Part shown: positions 44,712 to 52,880 of the stretch, in pieces
Position numbering within the stretch: the first letter of the stretch is position 1
Layout: the number at the start of each line of letters is the position of its first letter
NCBI RefSeq assembly: GCF_022827545.1
Contig: NZ_CP094669.1
Span: 2,136,001 to 2,200,000, forward strand
Reading direction: 5' to 3'
Length of the DNA stretch: 64,000 bases
From: Hymenobacter tibetensis
Lineage (GTDB): Bacteria > Bacteroidota > Bacteroidia > Cytophagales > Hymenobacteraceae
Translations under genes and position numbers: made by a program
The notes under the pieces: generated by a model
Told to the model about the DNA's origin: nothing
Database searches by the model: none
Seen by the model: only the letters and a program-made list of their open reading frames with translations

Positions 44712-44759
44712 ACAAGCAGAAAGGGTCGGTTCCGAATGGAACCGACCCTTTCTGCTTGT
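44712..44759. terminator. bidirectional terminator, 22-bp perfect stem
   Basis: Arms 44712-44733 and 44738-44759 are exact complements around a GAAT tetraloop. It lies between the convergent amylase and N-acetylglucosamine kinase genes. Confidence 0.92.
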
Positions 44760-44783
44760 GCAAACGTGCTATAACCGGGCGCG

Positions 44784-45635
44784 CTAGGCGTTAATCTTGC
44801 TTTCGTGGTACGAAACCAGGTCATCGATAGGGGAGCGGATTATCTTGCCGACTTCCATATTGTGGCTTTTGGCTACCTGCGCCAGCGCGTCGCGGAAGTT
44901 GTAGCCTACTGAGCCAATGCAGTTGAAGGTGTACTTCTGATAATCGGGGTAGTGCGCTACTATGTTCTGAAAGAAGGTTTCAAAGCCTTGCAGCACAATC
45001 TCGCGGCAGTAGCTGATGTTGTTGTGGTCGTAGGTGAACTTGCCGAAGCTGGCCAGAAAGCGGTTGGGCAGCGGCTGGTTGTAGAGCCGGTCCAGCACTT
45101 CCTCACGGGTGAGCTTGAACTCCTGCTGGAATATTTCCTGCAAGCCATCGGGCAGCAAGCCCCGTAGGTAGTCGCGGAGCAGGCGCTTGCCGATGAAGGA
45201 GCCGCTGCCCTCGTCGCCGAGGAAGTAGCCGAGCGAATCCACGTTGTAAATGATTTTCTCGCCGTCGTAGAGGCAGGAGTTGGTACCGGTGCCAAGGATG
45301 GCGGCAAACCCTGGCTTGTCGCCGAGCAAGGCATGCGCGGCCGCCAGCAAATCTTCGGCAACTTTGGCTTTGCAGTTCGGAAAAATCTGGCGCATAGCCG
45401 CCGCAACCCGTTCGGCCTTCTCGGCATTCGACACCCCGGCGCCATAGTAATACACTTCCGTTATCTCCTGGCGGGGCAGCGTCCCGGGCAGGCTTTTATC
45501 GAGGGAGGCGGCAATGGCCTCGGTGCTCATGAAGTCAGGATTGTATCCTTCGGTGTTGAAAAACACCCGGTTTCCAGTACCATCCAGCTGGCACCAGTTG
45601 CTCTTGGTCGAGCCTCCGTCGGCAATAAGAATCAT
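44784..45635 (-). CDS. N-acetylglucosamine kinase (BadF/BadG ATPase family)
   Basis: 283 residues. Phosphate-binding motif DGGSTKSNW at the N-terminus, the second phosphate motif ILGTGTNSCLYDG, and GDEGSGSFIGKRLL. The ASKHA-fold family includes eukaryotic-type GlcNAc kinases, which phosphorylate free GlcNAc in the cytoplasm; substrates such as glucosamine are also possible. It sits between the amylase and SusE genes, but has its own promoter-like element. Its presence hints that the neighbouring glycan hydrolases may release an amino sugar, or that it serves cell-wall recycling. Confidence 0.9.
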   Translation of the reverse strand: MILIADGGSTKSNWCQLDGTGNRVFFNTEGYNPDFMSTEAIAASLDKSLPGTLPRQEITEVYYYGAGVSNAEKAERVAAAMRQIFPNCKAKVAEDLLAAAHALLGDKPGFAAILGTGTNSCLYDGEKIIYNVDSLGYFLGDEGSGSFIGKRLLRDYLRGLLPDGLQEIFQQEFKLTREEVLDRLYNQPLPNRFLASFGKFTYDHNNISYCREIVLQGFETFFQNIVAHYPDYQKYTFNCIGSVGYNFRDALAQVAKSHNMEVGKIIRSPIDDLVSYHESKINA

Positions 45636-45701
45636 ATGTGAAGAAAGGTTGGGGAGAAAGTAAGCTGCCCGTGGAACTATGTTTCAGGTGATGGGGACGC
45701 A

Positions 45702-45731
45702 CGAAAGTACAGCAATCAAATGCTTGCGCAA
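45702..45731 (-). promoter_or_regulatory. candidate promoter of the GlcNAc kinase gene
   Basis: On the minus strand TTG (45729-45731), 19 bp, then TACTTTCG (45702-45709), one mismatch from TAnnTTTG. The spacing is the Bacteroidetes optimum. It is 66 bp before the ATG. Confidence 0.6.
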
Positions 45732-46017
45732 TTTCAAACGGCTAAGCTACAGTCAAATTTTGCAGTTTGTTGCCACTCCATACGCTAATAGCACGATGAT
45801 ACCGGTTTTGCCAAGTAGCAGTTGCAGATTGGTTCGCCTGAATGGCTAGAACCTTGTCGGCTAGCTTATTACAAATTGACGCGCCACGATGAGACCCAAG
45901 TAGGCCAGCAGCGTGTAGAGAAGCTGTTGGCAGGTTGGCGTTTTCTACTGCTCACTTCAACCTGCTGTATGTGTGCTTCCTTTTGGCCGGCTTAAAACTG
46001 TGCATACAGGAACACAA

Positions 46018-46046
46018 AAAAGGCTCGCCGAATGGGCGAGCCTTTT
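46018..46046 (-). terminator. terminator after the SusE-like gene
   Basis: 12-bp perfect stem AAAAGGCTCGCC with its complement and a 5-nt loop. On the minus strand the descending arm ends in TTTT within a longer T run. 20 bp after the SusE stop. Confidence 0.88.
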
Positions 46047-46065
46047 GCTTACTTGACAAGTACGT

Positions 46066-47133
46066 TTACTTCTTGGTGAAGCTATAAGTGTAAGCATTAG
46101 GAGTGTTGAGGTCGAGCACTACGTCATATTCTCCTGGACCGGGTCCTGGAATATTGTCAGGGCTGTCATACACCAATTTTCCTGCTGCATTAGTGCCAAA
46201 ATTGATTGCCCAGTTATCGTTGGCTCGGAATTTTAATTCGCCCGCTACTAGGGTTACTTTGCCTTTCCACTTCTTATCAGCTGGATCAAAAGTAAGCATA
46301 GTAGGCTTGTCCCAGCCATTAGGCGTAGCCGAGCCAATTACCCCCCATACCACTTTGGTGGCTGTATAAGAGCTATTGACCAAGTTCACTTGCATCCGAT
46401 ATTGTCCGGGGCCCGGTAGCGAAATGTCGCCGCCATTCAGCGCGAAGCTGTTGGTTGCTCCTGCTGCCGCTGTACCACTGCCGTAAACGGTACCCGACGA
46501 GGTATTGGTATTGGACAGCTTGAATGTGTTGGTAGCAGCGGGCATATACAGATAGCCGTCGTATTCCTGCGGATTGCCGTCGGTTATTTGAATGAAAGGA
46601 GCCTTGGTGACATCAGCCATACCCTGGAAGCTACCAAAGGCATACAACTCGCGCGAGTAGGGGCTAGCCGAAAGAGTGGTAGCTGTGCTATACAGCGGCT
46701 CTTGGTTGGCCGAGTAGTTTGCCCGCAGCCGCACGTCCACTTGGCTTGCTCGGTCGGGGGTGAGCCCGGCCCGAATCAGTGCGTTGTTGACGTCGCCGAC
46801 GGTAAGGGCTTTAGAAGCGCCAGTACCGGCATCAACTGCTGTGGCGTTGGCAAAGGCGGTACCGGTGCGCGCGAATTCCAGGGTGTACGTTACCGTAGTG
46901 CCCACTTTGGTGGCCGAAGGCACGTCAAAGGTTAGGGGCGTCCAGGAATAGGTAACTGCGTTGTTGGCCGCATTGCCGGCTTGCAATACACCCGCATTGG
47001 TGGTGCTGGCGGTCAGCGTTGGCGTGGAGGCAGGAGCCAGCGTCACTTGCGTTTCATCCTTTTCGCAGGAGGTCAGCAGAACAGCCACCAGCGCCAGAAA
47101 GCCAGTTGCCGTTTGAGTAATCCAGTTTTTCAT
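46066..47133 (-). CDS. SusE/SusF-like outer membrane glycan-binding lipoprotein
   Basis: 355 residues with a lipoprotein signal (VAVLLTSC, Cys23). N-terminal SusE Ig-like domain (about 30-160, QAGNAANNAVTYSWTPLTF), then beta-sandwich glycan-binding modules; the C-terminal one contains VVWGVIGSATPNGW and LKFRANDNWAINFG, the pattern of SusE/F CBMs. It would bind starch-like glycans at the cell surface to help SusC/SusD. It is the last gene of the leftward SusC-SusD-SusE set, 83 bp after SusD. Confidence 0.88.
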   Translation of the reverse strand: MKNWITQTATGFLALVAVLLTSCEKDETQVTLAPASTPTLTASTTNAGVLQAGNAANNAVTYSWTPLTFDVPSATKVGTTVTYTLEFARTGTAFANATAVDAGTGASKALTVGDVNNALIRAGLTPDRASQVDVRLRANYSANQEPLYSTATTLSASPYSRELYAFGSFQGMADVTKAPFIQITDGNPQEYDGYLYMPAATNTFKLSNTNTSSGTVYGSGTAAAGATNSFALNGGDISLPGPGQYRMQVNLVNSSYTATKVVWGVIGSATPNGWDKPTMLTFDPADKKWKGKVTLVAGELKFRANDNWAINFGTNAAGKLVYDSPDNIPGPGPGEYDVVLDLNTPNAYTYSFTKK

Positions 47134-47216
47134 ATACTAAAGTGGAAAATGGGGGAGGTGAACCCAGCTAGACCGGCTCCGCTTCTTGGAAGGGAACCGG
47201 TCCGCTCAGCGGTTCG

Positions 47217-48863
47217 CTAGTATCTATCGTTCTGTTTCAGATTCTGGTTGGCCGATATGTCGGAGGCCGGAATGGGGAATATGTTCCGCCACGGATCAGC
47301 AGCCCGACCAGCAGCAGCACCCGCTTTCCAAGGCCAGAGGTACGAGCCTTCCACAAAACGCTTGTACCGGACAAGGTCGGTGCGGCGGTGAGCTTCCCAG
47401 TATAGCTCCCGGCCCCGCTCGTCGAGAATGAACTCGGGGGTGAGCTGAGCGGCCGTGATGGCGCTGCCGGGCTGGTTATTGAAGGCCCGTGCCCGGATTT
47501 GGTTTACGTAGTTGAGCGCGACTGCCCGGTCGCCGGCACCACGGGTGGCGGCTTCGGCGTAGGTGAGCATCACTTCAGCCAACCGGATCATGGGGAAGTC
47601 AACACTTGAGAAGTTTTGGGCGCCACCCTGGCCAACACCTGCCGAGTTGATGTTGCGGAATTTCACCACGCCGTAGCCCTGCTCGAAATCATAGAGGTCG
47701 GTGATTTCAAGGGAACGATTCGAGTTGTCGGCTTTCTTGGTCCAGAAACGGCCGCGGGTATCACGGGCAGTGTCCGGAAACAAGTTGAACAGGTTCTGCG
47801 TCGTGCGCAAGCCTGTCCAACCCGTGGACTGGCCTACACGGGCCTGCCACGCGGCGGAAGAGCCGGTAGCGCCGTTCACCAAGAACGTGGTGCCGCCGTA
47901 GCTCTGGGTGTTGTTCACGTCGAAGGCAATCGGCCAAATGATTTCGGCACGCGCCGGAGCGGTGTTGTTGTCGGCCAGGAAAAGCCGACCGTACGCCGAC
48001 GATACATTGCCAGCGGGCGTGGTTACCAGGGAGTAGCCGCCGGTATCAATCACCTTTTTGGCTTGCGTGGCGGCATCAGCGTAGCGCGCCGTGCCGGTGT
48101 ACACCTCGGCATTCAGGTACAGGCGGGAAAGCATAGCCCAAGCAGCAGCTTTGTCAACGCGGGCGTACTCATTGGTGCGGGGCTCGGCGAAATCCGGGTC
48201 GGTAGCCAAGGCGGTCAGCTCCTGCTCCACAAAAGCGAAGAACTGCGGACGCGTGTAGTACTGCGGGCTAGTGAACCCAACCTGGTCGGCCTCTGTCACA
48301 AACGGACCGTTGCCAAACAGGTCCATGGCGTGCATGTAGGCTACCGCCCGCAGAAACCGCGCTTCAGCCCGGTACTGCTTCACGGCTGCCACATCGGTAG
48401 CTTGCAGGCGCGCGGCCAGCTTGTCGTCGGACGACTCACGGATGAACTCGTTGCACGCCGCAATTTCAAAGTAGATGCGGCTGTACAAGCCGCGGAGCAG
48501 CGGGTTGCTGGAATCCCAGTTCATGTTGTGCCAATCCCGGATGCCCAGGTCGTTCCAGTTCACTACCGCTTCATCGGTAGTGAGTTCCTGCGCGCTCCAG
48601 TACTGGCGGATGTAGTCGGAGGTGCCCTCGTCGATGCCCCCAATGTCACCGGCGCCGTTCGGGCCGGTCTGGCCGGTTAGGGCGAAGCCGCCGTAGAGCT
48701 TGGCCAGCACCGAGCGGTAGCCGTTGAGGTCAACGTATACTTTGTCGGGGGTGGTTTCGAATTTGGGTTGCTGGTCGAGTTCGTCGGTACAAGAGGTAGT
48801 ACCAGTTGCCAGCGCTAAACCAGTCGCCACAGCAACCAGTCCACGAAATATGTTCTTATGCAT
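47217..48863 (-). CDS. SusD/RagB family outer membrane lipoprotein
   Basis: 548 residues from ATG 48863; an in-frame start at 48947 would overlap SusC and mask the lipoprotein signal ATGTTSC. The SusD fold appears through its TPR-like helices (RAEARFLRAVAYMHAMDLFGN) and the C-terminal block LAEVMLTYAEAATRG...LNYVNQIRARAF and ERGRELYWEAHRRTDLVRYKRF. SusD acts as the lid of the SusC transporter and binds the glycan. It begins 10 bp after the SusC stop, so the two are co-transcribed. Confidence 0.96.
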   Translation of the reverse strand: MHKNIFRGLVAVATGLALATGTTSCTDELDQQPKFETTPDKVYVDLNGYRSVLAKLYGGFALTGQTGPNGAGDIGGIDEGTSDYIRQYWSAQELTTDEAVVNWNDLGIRDWHNMNWDSSNPLLRGLYSRIYFEIAACNEFIRESSDDKLAARLQATDVAAVKQYRAEARFLRAVAYMHAMDLFGNGPFVTEADQVGFTSPQYYTRPQFFAFVEQELTALATDPDFAEPRTNEYARVDKAAAWAMLSRLYLNAEVYTGTARYADAATQAKKVIDTGGYSLVTTPAGNVSSAYGRLFLADNNTAPARAEIIWPIAFDVNNTQSYGGTTFLVNGATGSSAAWQARVGQSTGWTGLRTTQNLFNLFPDTARDTRGRFWTKKADNSNRSLEITDLYDFEQGYGVVKFRNINSAGVGQGGAQNFSSVDFPMIRLAEVMLTYAEAATRGAGDRAVALNYVNQIRARAFNNQPGSAITAAQLTPEFILDERGRELYWEAHRRTDLVRYKRFVEGSYLWPWKAGAAAGRAADPWRNIFPIPASDISANQNLKQNDRY

Positions 48864-48873
48864 GGTGGGAATG

Positions 48874-51800
48874 TTAGAAGCCAACGTTGAAACCAAAGGT
48901 GAACGTGCGGGCGCGGGGATAGAAGTTGTTGTCGATACCCGCCTCAAACCGATTGTCGATGGTGTTGAAGTTGGTGATTTCCGGGTCGAGGCCCGTGTAT
49001 TCGGTGATGACGAATGCGTTCTGCACTGCTGCTGTCAGGCGCAGCGTTGCTTTGTCGTTCAGGAACTTACCTACGTTGTACCCGAGCGTGATATTCTCGC
49101 AGCGGAGAAACGAGCCGTTCTCGATGTAATAGTCAGAGAAAAGCTGCTGCGACCTAAAGCCGGTGTTCCGAATGTCGGTTGGCAGGTTGAGCAGGAAGCC
49201 CGACGAGCTTTGGGCATTCGAGAGGTTGCCGATGTTGGCAGACACCGAGTTGTACACGTAGTTGCCCACGTTGCCGCGCAGCAGGAACGATAGGTTCAGC
49301 TTCTTGTACGACACGTTGGACGAGAAGCCCAGCACGGCAAGCGGCGCAGGCTGCTTGTAGCGGTAGTTGTCGCGCTCATTCAAGGCATTGTCGTCGTTCT
49401 GGTTCACGTACACTCCTTCAATCGGCCGGCCGTTGGGGTCATATACCTGCTGCCGCACGAAAAACGAGTTGGAGGGGAAGCCCACCGAGTTGATTTGGAT
49501 GGTACTGCCCGTGCCGCCGGGAATGCCACCGGTCAGGTAGCCAGCAAAGCCTTCTTGCTGCGGGCCTAGCTCGGTGATTTTGTTTTTGTTGTACGCGACG
49601 TTGAAGTTCACATCCCAGTTCCAGTCCTCGGAACGGACAGGAACTACGTTGATATTGAATTCGATACCCCGGTTGCGCAACGAGCCAATGTTGGCGTTGA
49701 GCTGGTTGGTTAGGTTGGCACCAGCGGGCACGTTGATCAGCGAGAGCAAATCATCGGAAGTACGCTCATACACGTCGATGGCACCCGAAACCCGATCATC
49801 AAAGAAGCCATAGTCGATACCAGCGTTCCAGGTCGTGGTGGTTTCCCAGGTCAAGCCGCGGTTGTAGCCCGAGGGGCGCTGCGTGGTAACGAAGCCGTTG
49901 CCTAGCTGGTATTGAGCCGCACCGTTGCCGGTTACGTAGCGGGGTAGGTAGTCATACACACCTCCAATGTCCTGCTGGCCCGTGCGGCCCCAGCCACCAC
50001 GCAGTTTCAGTTCCGAAATAATCGTGTTGTCTTGCAGGAACTCTTCTCCCTTCAAGCGCCAGCCCAACCCCACTGCCGGGAAAATGCCGCTGCGGTTGCC
50101 ATCAAGGAAGCGCGACGTGTTGTCGTTCCGGACAGTGGCCGTGAGTAGGTACCGGTCCTTCACATTCAGCGTGGTCCGGCCGAAGTAGGAGAGCAGCGCC
50201 AGCTTGGAGTAGCCGCCTGGTACGGTCAATACCGCCGTTGGATTAACCAGGGTCGTACGGTCGAAACGGTAGTCAAGGAAGTTGTCGTTTTTCGTTACGA
50301 AATCCTGGTAGGAGTAGCCCCCCTGGATATCGAATTTGGTGCCGCCAAACTGCTTGCTGTACGCTAAGTAGGTTTCCAGCAGGCGCATGTCCTTTTTCTG
50401 GTTGTACTGGGTGTAGCGGCCTTGGTTGAGGTAGTTGCCAAAGTCGGCGAGGTTGGTGACGGTTGAGCCGTCGCCGCGCGAAATGTCGGTACCCAGGTTC
50501 AAATTGGCCCGCAGCCCTTCCACACCGTGGATTTTGTAGTCGAACTGCACGTTGCCAATCAGGCGTTTCACGTCGCTGGTGTTGTTGACGTTGTTGAGTG
50601 CCGCCACTGGGTTGCCAATGGCCTGCCCGAGCGGATTGCCGTTTGATTGCAAGAACTGGAAATAGCCGCCGTAGGGAGCGTAGCGGGTTTCGTCGGTGCC
50701 ACGCACCGGCTGGGTCGGATCGTAGAGAACGGCGTTGCCTACCTGCGCATTGTCGATAAAGCGGTTGTCAACTAACGTGCCTTTGGCGTTGATGTCGATG
50801 CGGAGGCGGTCATCTAGCAGGAGAGGGGTCAGGCTGATAGAACCCGTGTTCCGCTTCAGCTTGTTGGTGATGACAATACCTTCCTGGTTGAGGTTGCCGT
50901 ACGAAACCCGGAAAGGCACCTTCTTGAAGCTGCCTGTTAAGCTCACGTTGTTGTCGTAGGTAGCGGCCGTCCGGAAGATTTCTTTCTGCCAGTCGGTGTT
51001 GGCCGTGCCTAGGGTGGCAACTTGTGACGCGAGGCCATTGGCGCGAATAAGGTCGCTGAACTCCTGCGCGCCCAATACGTCGTACTCGTTGGCGCGCCGC
51101 GAAATAGACGTTTGCGACGACAGGTTAACCGTTAGTTTCTCTCCTTGCAGGCCTCGCTTGGTCGTAACCAAGATAACCCCGTTGGAAGCCCGGTTGCCAT
51201 AGATAGCCGTAGCCGAAGCGTCTTTCAGCACCGTAACGCTCTCAATGTCATTGGGGTTGATGAGGGTGAGCGGGTTGGAAGCGCCCGAAATACCACCTTT
51301 ATCCACGGGCACGCCGTCAATTACGTACAGCGGGTCGTTGTTGGCATTCAGGGAAGAGTTGCCACGGATACGAACCGAGGTAGGCGCGCCCGGGGCACCA
51401 CCGCCCGTTGTGATGCTAACGCCGGCTACTTTGCCTTGTACCAACTGCTCAGGGTTGGTTACTTGCCCCTGCACGAAATCTTTGGCCTGCACGGTAGCTA
51501 CTGCGCCCGTTACGTCCTGCCGACGCTGGGTGCCATAGCCTACTACCACTGCTTCGTTAAGCAAGGTGGTGTTTTCGTTGAGGGTGAGGTTGCCGAGCGC
51601 TGCATTTTGGCCGCTCGCCACTGTGAAAGCTTTCCGGGTAGAGGTAAAGCCAACGTAAGAGATAACGAGGGTGTGTGGGCCGGCCGGAATGCTCTGAATA
51701 GAGAACGTTCCGTCGGAGTTGGTAGAGTTGCCGAACGTGGTGCCTTCTACAAGGGCGGTTACGCCAGGCAAGCCTTCGCCTTTTTCGTCTACGACGCGGC

Positions 51801-51894
51801 CACTCACAGAACCCGTCTGGGCGAATGCACCGGTGAAACCGGCGCACACAAACAGCAGCAAAAACAAGAGTTTTGCCAGGTAGGGGTGTTTCAT
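48874..51894 (-). CDS. SusC/RagA family TonB-linked outer membrane transporter
   Basis: 1006 residues. Signal peptide to GAFAQ; carboxypeptidase-regulatory-like domain (TGSVSGRVVDEKGEGLPGVT); SusC/RagA plug region with EAVVVGYGTQRRQDVTGAV, VQGKVAGVSITTGGGAPG and the family mark ATAIYGNRASNGVILVTTK; then a 22-strand-type barrel ending RTFTFGFNVGF. It imports glycan oligosaccharides into the periplasm with TonB energy. Together with SusD, SusE and the nearby GH13 amylase it makes a probable alpha-glucan utilisation locus. No SusR- or anti-sigma-type regulator is in the window. Confidence 0.97.
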   Translation of the reverse strand: MKHPYLAKLLFLLLFVCAGFTGAFAQTGSVSGRVVDEKGEGLPGVTALVEGTTFGNSTNSDGTFSIQSIPAGPHTLVISYVGFTSTRKAFTVASGQNAALGNLTLNENTTLLNEAVVVGYGTQRRQDVTGAVATVQAKDFVQGQVTNPEQLVQGKVAGVSITTGGGAPGAPTSVRIRGNSSLNANNDPLYVIDGVPVDKGGISGASNPLTLINPNDIESVTVLKDASATAIYGNRASNGVILVTTKRGLQGEKLTVNLSSQTSISRRANEYDVLGAQEFSDLIRANGLASQVATLGTANTDWQKEIFRTAATYDNNVSLTGSFKKVPFRVSYGNLNQEGIVITNKLKRNTGSISLTPLLLDDRLRIDINAKGTLVDNRFIDNAQVGNAVLYDPTQPVRGTDETRYAPYGGYFQFLQSNGNPLGQAIGNPVAALNNVNNTSDVKRLIGNVQFDYKIHGVEGLRANLNLGTDISRGDGSTVTNLADFGNYLNQGRYTQYNQKKDMRLLETYLAYSKQFGGTKFDIQGGYSYQDFVTKNDNFLDYRFDRTTLVNPTAVLTVPGGYSKLALLSYFGRTTLNVKDRYLLTATVRNDNTSRFLDGNRSGIFPAVGLGWRLKGEEFLQDNTIISELKLRGGWGRTGQQDIGGVYDYLPRYVTGNGAAQYQLGNGFVTTQRPSGYNRGLTWETTTTWNAGIDYGFFDDRVSGAIDVYERTSDDLLSLINVPAGANLTNQLNANIGSLRNRGIEFNINVVPVRSEDWNWDVNFNVAYNKNKITELGPQQEGFAGYLTGGIPGGTGSTIQINSVGFPSNSFFVRQQVYDPNGRPIEGVYVNQNDDNALNERDNYRYKQPAPLAVLGFSSNVSYKKLNLSFLLRGNVGNYVYNSVSANIGNLSNAQSSSGFLLNLPTDIRNTGFRSQQLFSDYYIENGSFLRCENITLGYNVGKFLNDKATLRLTAAVQNAFVITEYTGLDPEITNFNTIDNRFEAGIDNNFYPRARTFTFGFNVGF

Positions 51895-52069
51895 TGGGAA
51901 TTAGTTAGGGTGTTGGAATGGACTTTTCCGGTTTTCCGGAGCGGTGAGTTAGACAAGTGCTTGCTGGTGAGCTAGCGGGGTGCAGAACCCGCTGTACTCT
52001 TTGCCCGGCAACATTTTTTACTGTCCACTCATTTATAAAGTGCGCAAGTTAAAGCTTTGTTGTCTACAT

Positions 52070-52083
52070 CGAAAACGTTTGCG
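52070..52083. promoter_or_regulatory. LacI/GalR-type operator candidate upstream of SusC
   Basis: CGAAAACGTTTGCG is a 14-bp palindrome of the form CGnAAACGTTTnCG with a perfect AAACGTTT core and central CG, the shape of LacI-family operators. It lies 176 bp upstream of the SusC ATG. No LacI gene is present in the window. Confidence 0.45.
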
Positions 52084-52801
52084 GTGACTGCCTAAGAATA
52101 GCAATAATTCCATTTGCGGGTAATAGCTACCTTCGATTACCTAATTGTTAACTCGGCAAGCTTCACTGTACTACGCAGCGGTTTAATACCACCAAGCGAA
52201 CTACATGATCCATACAACAAGCCCCTGCGGACGCGCGTGCCAGCACCACTGCACTCGGCTGGCTCGCGTAACTAGCTGTGAAGTATGATGTATGTAGGGA
52301 CACGAAAAAGCACGGGTTTGCCAACGAAACCGTAGACTTAATCGATTTGGCATGATTGTGAACAAGGGGGTGCCCACCTTAAATCATACTCCTTTATTGG
52401 AAATGACTCCTCTGCATGCCCCCGAATTATGAAACGGCGCACAACACAACGGCCACGGATTGATAGCCCTAATCTGCGGTTTTACGTGTGTCAGCCGTTG
52501 TTTTTATTGGTTGCACACCCTGATTTAAGAGAACTATGTAGAGCAAACAGCACAATGCAGCCACTAAAATAAGAGGCAAAACAGCTTAGTGTGTCTACCG
52601 CATTTATGTTGGTTGGCGTCGGTTGCCTTCAAACAGCAACCCTATAAATAGCAGCAGAAGCAGTACTGCTTTATATGAAAAATGCAATTATTATTTTTCC
52701 GCCACTATTTGTTGTGCTTCCTAGACAAGGTGGAAAGACGCACACAGACTCGCCGCTGCTCTTTCAGGCGGAAGGTTCTTTTGAAGCGAAAACCAGCGCA
52801 A

Positions 52802-52832
52802 CCACCGAAGTACGCCCTTTGTACTCTGGTGG
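52802..52832 (-). terminator. hairpin after the GH2 gene
   Basis: Outer CCACC/GGTGG and inner AGTAC/GTACT stems separated by small internal bulges, about 50 bp downstream of the GH2 stop. Confidence 0.45.
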
Positions 52833-52880
52833 CTAGCTTCCTAAGCAGGTTATGCTTGCTTGACGCAGAGTGGTAGAAAG

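Larger units (their letters stand above)
45636..46065. other. spacer between GlcNAc kinase and SusE-like gene
   Basis: 430 bp holding the kinase promoter at its left and the SusE terminator at its right; between them (45740-46010) I see no gene. Confidence 0.6.
51895..52880. other. 986-bp spacer upstream of SusC
   Basis: No gene recognised. It holds the LacI-type palindrome at 52070-52083 and a terminator-like hairpin at 52802-52832. A short plus-strand open frame at 52682-52876 is rich in Arg/Leu/Cys and looks non-coding. I find no clear TAnnTTTG box before SusC. Confidence 0.55.

Noticed and set aside
47616..48680. Long plus-strand open frame (354 codons) opposite SusD
   Set aside because: It lies entirely within the SusD gene on the other strand, has no recognisable domain, and is rich in Val/Gly/Arg as expected for the reverse of GC-rich coding sequence.
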